From Methylophilaceae bacterium (GTDB lineage Bacteria; Pseudomonadota; Gammaproteobacteria; Burkholderiales; Methylophilaceae), in the NCBI GenBank assembly GCA_028244835.1, contig JAOKBJ010000001.1, positions 248,001-312,000 of the forward strand: 64,000 bases of DNA. The letters are read 5' to 3'. The notes beneath the pieces were generated by a model that was not told where the DNA came from, ran no database searches, and worked only from the letters and a program-made list of their open reading frames with translations. The position numbers and the translations under genes are program-made. Positions 44,234 to 53,013 of this stretch are shown one piece after another (position 1 is the stretch's first letter; every line of letters begins with the position of its first letter).

Positions 44234-44872
44234 ATGATTACGATCGCTTTATCAAAGGGAAGAATTTTTTCTGAAACTATGCCAATTCTTAATGCGGCTG
44301 GAATTCATTGCGAAGAAGATCCAGAAACATCTCGAAAATTAGTTTTAAAAACCAATGACGAAGAAATTCAACTTATTATTGTGCGAGCTTCGGACGTGCC
44401 TACTTATGTTGAATGGGGTGGGGCAGATTTAGGTATAGCTGGTAAAGATATTTTAGACGAATACCAAGGAGTTGGGCTTTATCAGCCATTAGATCTAAAT
44501 ATTGCCAAATGTAAAATGATGGTTGCCTGTAGAAAAAATTTTAATTATGAAGAAAATGTAAAAAAAGGCATGCGTTTAAGAGTTGCTTCAAAGTATGTTG
44601 ATGTTGCTAGAAAACACTTTGCTAAAAAAGGTTTGCACATAGATTTAATTAAGTTATATGGATCGATGGAGCTTGCGCCTATTGTAGGATTATCAGATGT
44701 GATTGTAGATTTAGTAAGCTCAGGAAAAACTTTAGAGGCCAACCAATTAGTAGCAGTTGAGGAGATAGGGGAAATTAGCTCTAGGCTGATAGTGAATAAG
44801 GCTTCTTTAAAGATTAATCGAGAAATTCTTCAACCGATGATTGATAAATTTTCAAATGCAATTCCAAAGTAA
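44234..44872 (+). CDS. hisG: ATP phosphoribosyltransferase, short form (HisG)
   Basis: HisG catalyses the first step of histidine synthesis, joining ATP and PRPP. At 212 residues it is the short (HisG-S) form, which lacks the C-terminal histidine-binding domain and needs the regulatory HisZ subunit, encoded outside this window if present. [11 protein letters not shown] at the N-terminus, [20 protein letters not shown] and [18 protein letters not shown] (PRPP-binding) are characteristic. It begins one base after murA and is followed after 3 bases by hisD. Confidence 0.97.
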   Translation: MITIALSKGRIFSETMPILNAAGIHCEEDPETSRKLVLKTNDEEIQLIIVRASDVPTYVEWGGADLGIAGKDILDEYQGVGLYQPLDLNIAKCKMMVACRKNFNYEENVKKGMRLRVASKYVDVARKHFAKKGLHIDLIKLYGSMELAPIVGLSDVIVDLVSSGKTLEANQLVAVEEIGEISSRLIVNKASLKINREILQPMIDKFSNAIPK

Positions 44873-44875
44873 ATT

Positions 44876-46180
44876 GTGAATATTACAAAATTAAAGTCAA
44901 TTGATAACAATTTTTTATCTGAGCTTAAAACTCTTTTGAAAGTTAATGTTAAAGATAATGAAGAAATTATTAAAACTACAAATGATATTATTAATCAGGT
45001 TAAAAAAAATGGTGATCAAGCAGTTTTAGATTATACAAAGAAATTTGATCGTGTGAATACTACTAGTGTGCAAAGTTTAGAAATAGAGCAAGATGAATTA
45101 ACAGCAGCATTAAATAGAATCTCTAATGAAACAAAACAATTTTTGGAGCTTGCTGCAGAAAGAATCCGTGAATATCACCTCAAACAGAAAGCTGAATCTT
45201 GGTCATATAAAGATGAACAGGGTTCGAGCTACGGACAAAAAATATCCCCATTAGATCGCGTTGGTTTATATGTGCCTGGTGGGAAAGCCGCATATCCATC
45301 CTCAGTTTTAATGAATGCTATTCCTGCAAGAATTGCTGGAGTAAAAGATTTAGTTATGGTTGTCCCCACACCTGATGGCGAAAAAAATGATCTAGTTTTA
45401 GCCGCTGCAAAAATTGCAAAAGTTGATAGAGTTTTCACAATAGGTGGTGCGCAAGCTATAGCTGCCCTAGCTTATGGGACTGAAACGATACCAAGAGTCG
45501 ATAAGATTGTGGGCCCAGGAAATGCATATGTAGCAGAGGCAAAAAGAAAGGTATTTGGAACTGTAGGTATAGATATGATTGCTGGCCCTTCTGAGATAAC
45601 TATTATTTGTGATGGAAATACAAACCCCGATTGGATTGCAATGGATTTATTTTCTCAAGCAGAACATGATGAGTTATCACAATCTATTTTAATTGCTACG
45701 GACCCAAAATTTTTAAATTTAGTTATGGCTAGTATTGATAAATTAATCGTTGAGATGTCTAGAAAAAATGTAATTACTTCCTCATTAAGCAATAGAGGAG
45801 TTTTTATTTTAGCTAAGGATTTAAAAGAAGCAGCTGCAATATCAGATTATATAGCTCCAGAGCATCTCGAACTTTCAGTTGAAGATCCGGAAGAATTATT
45901 AAAAGAAATTAATCATGCTGGTGCGATTTTTATGGGAAGAAATACTTGCGAAGCGGTTGGAGATTATTGTGCTGGACCAAATCATGTTTTACCAACATCA
46001 GGAACGGCTAGATTTTCATCTCCTTTGGGCGTTTATGACTTTCAAAAAAGATCTAGTTTGATTTTTTTGTCCCCAGAAACTGCAAGCAACTTAGGCTATG
46101 TTGCATCAGCACTTGCCGAAGGTGAGGGTTTACAGGCACATTCAAAATCTGCGAAATATAGAATCATTAATAATAAATGA
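44876..46180 (+). CDS. hisD: Histidinol dehydrogenase HisD
   Basis: HisD is the zinc enzyme that oxidises L-histidinol twice to L-histidine. The 434 residues are normal. [45 protein letters not shown] (zinc-ligand Gln and His) and [10 protein letters not shown] are clear family motifs. Translation appears to start at GTG (44876), 3 bases after hisG, since no ATG occurs before the conserved region. The last 4 bases overlap the hisC start (ATGA), so translation is coupled. Confidence 0.97.
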   Translation: MNITKLKSIDNNFLSELKTLLKVNVKDNEEIIKTTNDIINQVKKNGDQAVLDYTKKFDRVNTTSVQSLEIEQDELTAALNRISNETKQFLELAAERIREYHLKQKAESWSYKDEQGSSYGQKISPLDRVGLYVPGGKAAYPSSVLMNAIPARIAGVKDLVMVVPTPDGEKNDLVLAAAKIAKVDRVFTIGGAQAIAALAYGTETIPRVDKIVGPGNAYVAEAKRKVFGTVGIDMIAGPSEITIICDGNTNPDWIAMDLFSQAEHDELSQSILIATDPKFLNLVMASIDKLIVEMSRKNVITSSLSNRGVFILAKDLKEAAAISDYIAPEHLELSVEDPEELLKEINHAGAIFMGRNTCEAVGDYCAGPNHVLPTSGTARFSSPLGVYDFQKRSSLIFLSPETASNLGYVASALAEGEGLQAHSKSAKYRIINNK

Positions 46181-47235
46181 GTAAGTATTGGAGCGATATT
46201 GTTAGTAGATTGACTCCATATACGCCTGGCGAACAACCAAAAGATAAGATTTTACTTAAACTAAACACGAATGAAAATCCTTATAGCCCAAGCAGTGAAG
46301 TTTTAGATGCTATTAAATTAAGTACTAAAGCAAGTCTTAGGTTGTATCCAGATCCAGAAAGTATCAATTTAAAAGAAGAGCTTGCCAATTACCACAACTT
46401 ATCAAAAGCTAATATTTTTATTGGCAATGGGTCCGATGAAATTCTTGCATTCATTTTTCAAGCTTTGTTAAATAAAGAAGGCCCTGTTTTGTTTCCAGAC
46501 ATTACTTATAGTTTTTACCCAGCTTATTGTAGTCTTTACGATATTAAATATAAAAGAATTCCATTAGATAAAAAATTAAATATAAACCTAGAAGATTATT
46601 TAATTAATAATGGCGGTATTATTTTCCCTAATCCAAATGCGCCGACTGGCATTCCGAAAAGTGTAGTTGATATTGAAAATTTATTAAAACTCAACCAAGA
46701 AAGTGTCGTAGTAGTTGATGAAGCCTATGTTGATTTTGGAACAGAGTCAGCAGTCAAATTAATAAATCAATATAAAAATTTAGTCATAACCCAATCATTT
46801 TCAAAATCAAGATCTTTAGCAGGTATAAGGTTAGGGTGTGCTTTTGGTAATGAAGATTTAATCGAGGCACTTAATCGCGTCAAGAACAGTTTTAATTCCT
46901 ATCCCATTGATCGCTTAGCTCAAGTAGCTGGTGTTAAAGCAATTCAAGATGAAAATTATTTCAGTCTAACAAGAGTTAAAATTATTGAAGCAAGAACATT
47001 CTTAGAAAAAGAATTACTTTCGATGAATTTTGAAGTCCTTCCTTCGGGAGCAAATTTTATATTTACTAAACACAAATCAAAAGATGCAATTATCATTTTT
47101 AAAAAATTAAGAGAATCAGGGGTGCTAGTTCGCCACTTTAGCGAACCACAAAGAATCTCACAGTACTTAAGAATTACTATCGGAACTATGGAAGATATGC
47201 AGAAGCTTATTTCTATTTTAAAGAAAGTACTCTGA
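46177..47235 (+). CDS. hisC: Histidinol-phosphate aminotransferase HisC
   Basis: HisC transfers an amino group from glutamate to imidazole acetol phosphate. The 352-residue PLP enzyme shows [11 protein letters not shown] at the start, [29 protein letters not shown], and the PLP-binding lysine in [14 protein letters not shown], near residue 210. Its stop shares bases with the start of the tiny DUF2256 gene (TGATG), so translation of the latter is coupled to hisC. It lies between hisD and hisB, as is standard. Confidence 0.96.
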   Translation: MSKYWSDIVSRLTPYTPGEQPKDKILLKLNTNENPYSPSSEVLDAIKLSTKASLRLYPDPESINLKEELANYHNLSKANIFIGNGSDEILAFIFQALLNKEGPVLFPDITYSFYPAYCSLYDIKYKRIPLDKKLNINLEDYLINNGGIIFPNPNAPTGIPKSVVDIENLLKLNQESVVVVDEAYVDFGTESAVKLINQYKNLVITQSFSKSRSLAGIRLGCAFGNEDLIEALNRVKNSFNSYPIDRLAQVAGVKAIQDENYFSLTRVKIIEARTFLEKELLSMNFEVLPSGANFIFTKHKSKDAIIIFKKLRESGVLVRHFSEPQRISQYLRITIGTMEDMQKLISILKKVL

Positions 47236-47363
47236 TGAAAAAAGAGCATCTTGATTCAAAATTGTGCAAAGTATGTAAAAAATCTTTTACTTGGAGAAAA
47301 AAATGGGAAAATGTCTGGGATGAAGTTAAGTATTGTTCAGAGCGTTGTAGAAGGGCAAATTAG
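47235..47363 (+). CDS. DUF2256-like 42-residue Cys-rich protein
   Basis: A 43-codon reading frame starts with the ATG that shares one base with the hisC stop and encodes a 42-residue protein. It has a C-x2-C pair (Cys11, Cys14), then [18 protein letters not shown] and a second pair C-x3-C (Cys34, Cys38) followed by RR. This order (C-x2-C, W-R-K-K-W, W-x2-V-x-Y-C-S-x2-C) is the DUF2256 pattern, probably a zinc-binding knuckle. The function is unknown. Relatives are often found near photolyase/cryptochrome-like genes; here it sits in the his operon between hisC and hisB and is easily missed because of its size. Confidence 0.85.
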   Translation: MKKEHLDSKLCKVCKKSFTWRKKWENVWDEVKYCSERCRRAN

Positions 47364-47388
47364 TCAAACTCATGATAAAATCAAAATT

Positions 47389-47979
47389 ATGAAACGAACA
47401 GCAAAAGTATCAAGAAAAACTAAAGAAACTGATATTAATGTAGAAATTAATATCGATGGTAATGGCTTATCTGACTTAGATACTGGTATCGGTTTTTTAG
47501 ATCATATGCTTGAACAAATTTCAAGACATGGGTTATTTGATTTAACAATTAAAGCGAAAGGTGACCTTCATATTGATGCCCACCACACTGTGGAAGATAT
47601 TGGGATTACTTTAGGCCAAGCTTTTGATAAAGCTATAGGAGATAAATTAGGTATTCGTCGCTATGGGCATGCTTACGTTCCTCTAGACGAAGCATTATCT
47701 AGGGTAGTGTTAGATATATCTGGTAGACCAGGGCTGGAGTTAAATGCAGAATTCACTAGGTCCAGAGTTGGAGAATTTGATGTTGATCTGATTCATGAGT
47801 TTTTTCAAGGATTTATTAATCATGCAAATATTACATTACATATTGATAATTTAAAGGGTGAAAATTCACATCATCAAGCTGAGACCATCTTTAAGGCTTT
47901 TGGAAGAGCTTTAAGGGTAGCGGTAGAGTTAGACGAAAAAATAAAAGGTATTATGCCTTCGACCAAGGGTTCTCTTTAA
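47389..47979 (+). CDS. hisB: Imidazoleglycerol-phosphate dehydratase HisB
   Basis: HisB dehydrates imidazole glycerol phosphate in histidine synthesis. I start it at the ATG at 47389, giving 196 residues beginning [14 protein letters not shown], the monofunctional family length. An open frame runs further upstream but overlaps the DUF2256 gene and does not look conserved. [32 protein letters not shown] and [17 protein letters not shown] supply the metal-binding histidines. There is no fused phosphatase domain, so histidinol-phosphatase must be a separate protein. Confidence 0.97.
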   Translation: MKRTAKVSRKTKETDINVEINIDGNGLSDLDTGIGFLDHMLEQISRHGLFDLTIKAKGDLHIDAHHTVEDIGITLGQAFDKAIGDKLGIRRYGHAYVPLDEALSRVVLDISGRPGLELNAEFTRSRVGEFDVDLIHEFFQGFINHANITLHIDNLKGENSHHQAETIFKAFGRALRVAVELDEKIKGIMPSTKGSL

Positions 47980-48006
47980 AATATAAGATTTCTTTGAATT
48001 CAATTT

Positions 48007-48624
48007 ATGATTGCAATTATAGATTATGGAATAGGTAACTTAAGATCAGTCCATAACGCTGTCAGATTTATATCACCTCAAACTAAATCAATTGTTACTA
48101 GCGATCCAGATGCCGTTGCTAAAGCAGATAAAGTTATTTTCCCTGGACAAGGAGCGATGCCTGATTGCATTTCACAGTTAGAAAAAAGAGGTCTTAAAGA
48201 GTCAGTAATTGAGGCTGCAAAGCAAAAACCATTTTTAGGAATTTGTTTAGGCCTTCAAATGCTTTTTGAAACAAGTGAAGAAGGGGATGCAAGTGGTTTT
48301 GGCTTATTACCAGGAACAGTAAAACGTTTCCAATTAAATAAAAATGAAAGAATCAAAATTCCCCATATGGGATGGAATAAAGTCCATCTGTCCAACCCGC
48401 ACCCAATGTGGAATAAAATAGATTCAGAGAGTAGATTTTATTTTGTACATAGTTTTTATGCTGAAGTTAAAAATCAAAGCTTAGTGATGGCGACCTCAAG
48501 TCATGGAGAAAAATTTACATGCGCAATTGCAAAAGATAATATTTTTGCAGTGCAATTTCATCCAGAGAAAAGTTCTGAATTAGGTTTACAATTATTGAAA
48601 AATTTTATTTCATGGAATATTTAA
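48007..48624 (+). CDS. hisH: Imidazole glycerol phosphate synthase glutaminase subunit HisH
   Basis: HisH is the class I glutamine amidotransferase that feeds ammonia to HisF. The 205-residue protein has IIDYGIGNLRSVHNA at the N-terminus, the nucleophile Cys80 in GICLGLQMLF, and the His/Glu pair of the triad in FHPEKSSELG near the C-terminus. PHMGWNKV is another typical segment. It stands between hisB (27 bases) and hisA (9 bases). Confidence 0.97.
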   Translation: MIAIIDYGIGNLRSVHNAVRFISPQTKSIVTSDPDAVAKADKVIFPGQGAMPDCISQLEKRGLKESVIEAAKQKPFLGICLGLQMLFETSEEGDASGFGLLPGTVKRFQLNKNERIKIPHMGWNKVHLSNPHPMWNKIDSESRFYFVHSFYAEVKNQSLVMATSSHGEKFTCAIAKDNIFAVQFHPEKSSELGLQLLKNFISWNI

Positions 48625-48633
48625 GTTTAAATT

Positions 48634-49374
48634 ATGATAATCATCCCAGCAATAGATCTTAAAGAAGGTAAATGCGTTAGATTGAAACAAGGATTAATGG
48701 ACCAATCAACTATTTTTTCTGAAAATCCATCTGAAATGGCAAGGAAATGGGTAAATCTTGGAGCAAAAAGGCTGCATTTAGTTGATCTTGATGGTGCTTT
48801 TGCAGGAAAACCTATTAATGAAGATGCGATTAAATCAATTGTGTGCGAAGTTGGCAATGAAATACCGATTCAGTTGGGAGGGGGAATTCGAAATTTAGAT
48901 ACTGTTGAGAATTTTTTAAATAGTGGCGTTGATTCAATAATTATAGGAACAGCAGCTGTTACTAATCCTGGATTTTTACACGAGGCATGTTATGCATTTC
49001 CTGGCCAAATTATCGTTGGCTTGGATGCAAAAGATGGAAATGTTGCAATTAATGGTTGGGCGAAACTTACAGGGCACAATGTCATTGAGTTAGCTCAAAA
49101 ATTTGAAGAGTACGGTGTAGAATCAATTATTTATACTGACATTGGTCGAGATGGAATGATGGCTGGCGTTAATATTGAAGCAACAGTAAAATTATCAGAA
49201 TCTTTAAAAATACCTGTAATCGCAAGTGGAGGAGTTTCAAATATAAAAGATATCGAAATGCTATGCGAGGTCTCAAATATTGGTATAAGAGGGGTTATAA
49301 CTGGAACAGCTATTTATGAGGGGACTTTAGATTTTAAAGAAGCTCAGGAATTAGCTGAAAGCTTAACGGGGTAA
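48634..49374 (+). CDS. hisA: ProFAR isomerase HisA
   Basis: HisA isomerises N'-5'-phosphoribosyl-formimino-AICAR ribonucleotide. The 246-residue TIM barrel starts [18 protein letters not shown], with the catalytic Asp near residue 8. It has QLGGGIRNL and the second half-barrel [14 protein letters not shown], with the other catalytic Asp. [11 protein letters not shown] is the second phosphate-binding loop. It precedes hisF by 2 bases, and the two are homologous barrels. Confidence 0.97.
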   Translation: MIIIPAIDLKEGKCVRLKQGLMDQSTIFSENPSEMARKWVNLGAKRLHLVDLDGAFAGKPINEDAIKSIVCEVGNEIPIQLGGGIRNLDTVENFLNSGVDSIIIGTAAVTNPGFLHEACYAFPGQIIVGLDAKDGNVAINGWAKLTGHNVIELAQKFEEYGVESIIYTDIGRDGMMAGVNIEATVKLSESLKIPVIASGGVSNIKDIEMLCEVSNIGIRGVITGTAIYEGTLDFKEAQELAESLTG

Positions 49375-49376
49375 AT

Positions 49377-50135
49377 ATGAGTGTTGCCAAAAGAATTATT
49401 CCATGTCTTGATGTTAATGATGGCAGAGTTGTTAAGGGAGTTAATTTCGTTGAATTAAAGGATGCAGGGAATCCAGTAGAAATTGCTAAAAAATATGATG
49501 AAGAAGGGGCTGATGAATTAACATTTTTAGATATTACTGCTAGCTCTGATAATAGAGGCCTTTTGTTTGATATTGTTGAGAAAGTTGCAAAACAAATATT
49601 TATTCCGCTAACAGTTGGAGGTGGGGTTAGGACATGTGAAGATATTAGAAATCTTTTAAATTCTGGAGCAGATAAGGTTGGAATAAATACTTCGGCAATT
49701 TTAAATCCGGAGTTGGTCGCTGAGTCAACAAGCCGTTTTGGATCACAAGCTATTGTGGTTGCAATAGACGCAAAAAAAGTTGGTGACCATTGGGAAGTTT
49801 TTACCCATGGAGGACGAAATGCAACAGGAATTAATGCTGTAAGTTGGGCACAAAAAATGGCTAAGCTAGGAGCAGGAGAATTACTTATTACGAGTATGGA
49901 TAGAGATGGAACAAAAAAAGGGTTTGATAACGTGTTAATGAAATTAATTTCTGATGTTGTCGAGGTTCCGATTATTGCTTCAGGAGGTGTTGGGATTCTT
50001 CAGCATCTTGTAGATGGAGTAAAGTATGGAGAGGCTGATGCTGTTCTTGCTGCAAGTATTTTTCATTATGGGGAATTTACGATTCAAGAAGCAAAGCAAT
50101 ATATGGCAAAAAATAATATAGAGGTAAGATTATGA
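49377..50135 (+). CDS. hisF: Imidazole glycerol phosphate synthase cyclase subunit HisF
   Basis: HisF uses ammonia from HisH to make imidazole glycerol phosphate and AICAR, the latter returning to purine synthesis. The 252-residue barrel has [19 protein letters not shown] (catalytic Asp near 11), the phosphate loop [18 protein letters not shown] and [11 protein letters not shown]. Its last 4 bases overlap hisI (ATGA), so the two are translationally coupled. Confidence 0.97.
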   Translation: MSVAKRIIPCLDVNDGRVVKGVNFVELKDAGNPVEIAKKYDEEGADELTFLDITASSDNRGLLFDIVEKVAKQIFIPLTVGGGVRTCEDIRNLLNSGADKVGINTSAILNPELVAESTSRFGSQAIVVAIDAKKVGDHWEVFTHGGRNATGINAVSWAQKMAKLGAGELLITSMDRDGTKKGFDNVLMKLISDVVEVPIIASGGVGILQHLVDGVKYGEADAVLAASIFHYGEFTIQEAKQYMAKNNIEVRL

Positions 50136-50530
50136 TTAACTGGATAAATAACGTACGTTGGAATTTGGATGGATTATTACCAGTTATTGTTCAGGATGCA
50201 AGTTCAAGTAAGGTGATTATGTTTGCATGGATGAATCGTGAAACACTTGAGGAATCGATAAAGCAAAGGAAGGCAATTTATTGGTCTCGCTCAAGGAAGC
50301 AGGTCTGGGTTAAAGGAGAGGAGTCGGGGTATTATCAAAATATAGAAGATATGTATTTAGATTGTGATAACGATGTTTTACTTATAAAAGTAAAACAAGA
50401 AGGTGGGATAGCATGTCATACTGGACGAGAAAGCTGTTTTTATAACCAAATTAATATGAAAATGAATAAAATTGAGGATTGCGAAAAAATTGTTAAAGAT
50501 CCTAAAGATATTTACAAGGCTAAAAAATGA
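50132..50530 (+). CDS. hisI: Phosphoribosyl-AMP cyclohydrolase HisI
   Basis: HisI opens the adenine ring of phosphoribosyl-AMP. The 132-residue protein has [34 protein letters not shown] (split by the active site) and the metal-binding segments [13 protein letters not shown] and [11 protein letters not shown]. It overlaps hisF and hisE by 4 bases each. Separate hisI and hisE genes, not a fused hisIE, are the betaproteobacterial state. Confidence 0.97.
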   Translation: MINWINNVRWNLDGLLPVIVQDASSSKVIMFAWMNRETLEESIKQRKAIYWSRSRKQVWVKGEESGYYQNIEDMYLDCDNDVLLIKVKQEGGIACHTGRESCFYNQINMKMNKIEDCEKIVKDPKDIYKAKK

Positions 50531-50850
50531 AAGATGAGTATCTAGAGAGCCTATTAAGTCTTATTAAATCAAAAAAGAATGATGACCCTAAAATTTCTTA
50601 TACAGCTCTTCTTCACCAAAAAGGACTTAATGAAATCTTAAGTAAGATTTCTGAGGAAGCTAATGAAACTATCACTGCTGCACGATCAGAAGGAAATAAT
50701 CAGTTAGTTCATGAAATTGCAGATTTATGGTTTCATTGCTTAGTTTTGTTATCACAAAAGAATTTAACTGTAGATGATATTACAAACGAATTAAAAAAAA
50801 GACAAGGGACCTCAGGAATTGAGGAAAAAAATAATAGAGTAAAAAAGTGA
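50527..50850 (+). CDS. hisE: Phosphoribosyl-ATP pyrophosphatase HisE
   Basis: HisE removes pyrophosphate from phosphoribosyl-ATP, the second step of histidine synthesis. The 107-residue all-alpha protein has SYTALLHQKGLNEILSKISEEANE and HEIADLWFHCLVLL (E-x2-E and E-x2-D metal-binding helices). It overlaps hisI by 4 bases. Its stop touches the upstream in-frame GTG of hinT. Confidence 0.96.
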   Translation: MKDEYLESLLSLIKSKKNDDPKISYTALLHQKGLNEILSKISEEANETITAARSEGNNQLVHEIADLWFHCLVLLSQKNLTVDDITNELKKRQGTSGIEEKNNRVKK

Positions 50851-50855
50851 TAATT

Positions 50856-51191
50856 ATGGATAATTGTATTTTTTGTAAGATTTCTCAAAAAAAAATACCA
50901 TCTACCATCGTTTATGAGGATGAAGAGATGTTAGCCTTTAAAGATATCAATCCAATTGATAAAGTGCATTTTCTAATAATTCCAAAAGAGCATATTGTGA
51001 ATTTAATGGAATGCAATTTAGGACATCAAGATATTTTGAGTAAGATGCTATTACTAGCACCAAAATTAGCTAAAGAATTTGGTTTAAAAGGTTTTCGGAC
51101 AATGATTAATTCCGGAAAAGAGGGTGGACAAGAAGTTTTCCATATCCACTTCCATATATATGGCGGAAGTGAAAAATTAGCAAAATTGTAA
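50856..51191 (+). CDS. hinT: Histidine triad nucleotide-binding protein HinT
   Basis: This 111-residue HIT protein has CIFCKISQKKIPST at the start, DINPIDKVHFLIIPKEH, and the histidine triad VFHIHFHIYGG (His96, His98, His100). HinT proteins hydrolyse nucleoside phosphoramidates. I chose the ATG at 50856 over the GTG at 50847 because it gives the usual MDNCIFC start. HinT genes follow hisE in many betaproteobacteria, and tatA follows here after 13 bases with its own AGGAGAA ribosome-binding site. Confidence 0.94.
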   Translation: MDNCIFCKISQKKIPSTIVYEDEEMLAFKDINPIDKVHFLIIPKEHIVNLMECNLGHQDILSKMLLLAPKLAKEFGLKGFRTMINSGKEGGQEVFHIHFHIYGGSEKLAKL

Positions 51192-51204
51192 TTAGGAGAA
51201 AATA

Positions 51205-51372
51205 ATGCCTGGAATAAAAGAATGGTTATTAATTTTATTAGTAGTGTTAATTGTTTTTGGTGCCGGAAAGCTAAGAAACATAGGAGGCGATTTAGGAGCA
51301 GCCGTTAAAAGTTTTAAAGAAGGCATGAGAAACCCAAAAAAGAAAGTAATTAAAAAGAAAGCTAAAAAGTAG
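51205..51372 (+). CDS. tatA: Sec-independent translocase subunit TatA
   Basis: A 55-residue frame, preceded by AGGAGAA, encodes a TatA protein. A short N-terminus is followed by the hydrophobic helix [17 protein letters not shown] (about 7-23), where the FGAGKL motif is the hinge. An amphipathic helix ([15 protein letters not shown]) and a lysine-rich tail follow. TatA oligomers form the pore for folded twin-arginine substrates. It begins the tatABC operon, and the Rieske protein downstream is a probable substrate. Confidence 0.95.
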   Translation: MPGIKEWLLILLVVLIVFGAGKLRNIGGDLGAAVKSFKEGMRNPKKKVIKKKAKK

Positions 51373-51389
51373 AGCTTTAAAAAATAATT

Positions 51390-51605
51390 ATGTTTGATAT
51401 TTCAATCGCAGAATTAATTATCATTTTTTTATCGATAATATTATTTGTGTCACCAAAAAATATCCCTATGCTAGCCAGAGGGGCAGGAAAAATTACAAAA
51501 AAAGTTCGAATTTTTTTTTTAGATATTAAGAAAGAATTAGAACGCGAAAGTAAATTCAAAGAATTAAAAAATATTGAAAAAGAAATTAAAAAGAAATCTA
51601 AATAA
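51390..51605 (+). CDS. tatB: Sec-independent translocase subunit TatB
   Basis: TatB (71 residues) works with TatC in recognising twin-arginine signal peptides. FDISIAELIIIFLSIILFVSP is the membrane helix preceded by the acidic residue typical of TatB, then a long amphipathic, strongly charged helix ends in lysines. It is much shorter than E. coli TatB (about 170 residues), as in other streamlined genomes. It stands between tatA (17 bases) and tatC (3 bases). Confidence 0.9.
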   Translation: MFDISIAELIIIFLSIILFVSPKNIPMLARGAGKITKKVRIFFLDIKKELERESKFKELKNIEKEIKKKSK

Positions 51606-51608
51606 ATT

Positions 51609-52331
51609 GTGAGTAGATTAAATATTTTCTTCGGCCATTTTTTAGAATTAAGATCAACTCTAATCAAATCTCTTTTTATCTACCTCATTGTTTTTTTTGC
51701 AATGATGCCATTTGCAAATGAAATTTATTACTTTTTTTCTCAGCCATTATTAGATCAATTAATTTCATTAAATGGCTCTATTATCTCTACTAAACTCACC
51801 TCTACTTTTATAGTTCCTTTCAAAATAACTGCATATTGCGCATTAATAATTTCATTGCCTTTTATTTTTTTCCAAATTTGGAATTTTATTTCACCAGGCC
51901 TATACAAAAATGAAAAGCAATTTGTTTTCTGGACTATGTTTTTTGGCTTTATCTTATTTCTTGCCGGAACATTATTTGTTTATTTTTTAATTTTCCCTGT
52001 TATATTTAGCTTTTTTGTCAGTTCTACACCTGATGATGTAGAACTCATGATTGATATATCTACTTACTTACAAATGATAATTGCACTTTTCTTAGCATTT
52101 GGATTAGCTTTTGAAGTGCCATTATTAATAATTACTGCTGTAAAATTTAATTGGATTAAGATAAAAACACTAGAAAATAATAGACCATATATTATTGTAG
52201 CTGCATTTATTTTTGGTGCTATTTTTACACCGCCAGATATAATATCTCAGGTCCTTTTGGCCTTACCTATTTTATTTTTATATGAAATAGGACTATTTAT
52301 TTCAAAAAATAAACTATTTAACAGACATTAG
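51609..52331 (+). CDS. tatC: Sec-independent translocase subunit TatC
   Basis: TatC is the polytopic core of the twin-arginine receptor. The 240-residue protein has six helices. The N-terminal FGHFLELRSTLIKSL holds the conserved signal-binding ELR, FQIWNFISPGLYKNEK follows the second helix, and GLAFEVPLLI and AAFIFGAIFTPPDIISQ are typical. The start is GTG (51609), three bases after tatB. Unlike many relatives, no DegQ-like protease gene separates it from petA. Confidence 0.95.
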   Translation: MSRLNIFFGHFLELRSTLIKSLFIYLIVFFAMMPFANEIYYFFSQPLLDQLISLNGSIISTKLTSTFIVPFKITAYCALIISLPFIFFQIWNFISPGLYKNEKQFVFWTMFFGFILFLAGTLFVYFLIFPVIFSFFVSSTPDDVELMIDISTYLQMIIALFLAFGLAFEVPLLIITAVKFNWIKIKTLENNRPYIIVAAFIFGAIFTPPDIISQVLLALPILFLYEIGLFISKNKLFNRH

Positions 52332-52357
52332 GTCTATCAGTTTATTCAGTAATTTTA

Positions 52358-52363
52358 TATAAT
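52358..52363 (+). promoter_or_regulatory. Possible -10 box upstream of petABC
   Basis: A perfect TATAAT lies 48 bases before the petA ATG in the 79-base tatC-petA gap, but no convincing -35 box is seen 16-18 bases upstream (TATCAG at the expected place). It may mark a weak or activator-dependent promoter for the bc1 operon. Confidence 0.3.
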
Positions 52364-52410
52364 ACCGAACTTAACTATTTTTAATTTCCTCATATTTTAT
52401 AAAGGCCTCA

Positions 52411-53013
52411 ATGGCAAATAAAAGTAAAAAAGTAAATCTTGATAGAAGACGTTTTTTAGTTACCGCAACATCAGTAACTGGGGCTATTGGGGCAACCGCA
52501 CTTGGTGTTCCCTTTGTTTCTAGTATGCTTCCAAGCGAAAAAGCAAAAGCAGCTGGCGCCTCAGTGCAAGTTGATGTGAGTAAAGTTGAACAGGGAAATG
52601 TGTTAACAACAGAATGGAGAGGCCAGCCTGTTTGGATTTTAAATCGATCAGATGAAATGATTGATTCTCTAAAAAATAACCCAAAAAAATTAGCAGATCC
52701 TAACCTGAAGGTTTCATCTCAACAGCCTAAATATTGTCAGAACGAAACACGTTCGATAAAGCCAAATATGTTAGTTATTGTAGGTATTTGTACCCATCTC
52801 GGGTGTGCTCCATCACCAAGGCTTTCGCCAAAAGGTGATATGGGTGAAAATTGGGAAGGTGGTTTCTTTTGCCCTTGTCACGGATCTAAATTTGATTTAG
52901 CCGGTAGAGTTTTTAAAGGCTCTCCTGCACCCACAAATCTTGTAGTTCCACCACATAAATATCTCAACGAGAATACTATCGTTCTTGGTGAAGACGCTAA
53001 GGAAAAAGTATAA
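52411..53013 (+). CDS. petA: Cytochrome bc1 Rieske iron-sulfur subunit PetA
   Basis: PetA carries the high-potential [2Fe-2S] cluster of ubiquinol-cytochrome c reductase. The 200-residue protein opens with a twin-arginine signal-anchor (DRRRFLV, about residues 10-16, then a hydrophobic helix). The cluster-binding boxes are CTHLGC (from about 127) and CPCHGS (from about 154). Being a Tat substrate encoded right after tatABC makes functional sense. It is followed directly by petB. Confidence 0.97.
   Translation: MANKSKKVNLDRRRFLVTATSVTGAIGATALGVPFVSSMLPSEKAKAAGASVQVDVSKVEQGNVLTTEWRGQPVWILNRSDEMIDSLKNNPKKLADPNLKVSSQQPKYCQNETRSIKPNMLVIVGICTHLGCAPSPRLSPKGDMGENWEGGFFCPCHGSKFDLAGRVFKGSPAPTNLVVPPHKYLNENTIVLGEDAKEKV

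Noticed and set aside
47251-47388. Upstream extension of the hisB reading frame
   Set aside because: The extension overlaps the DUF2256 gene in another frame and has no family-like sequence; the ATG at 47389 gives the normal HisB length.
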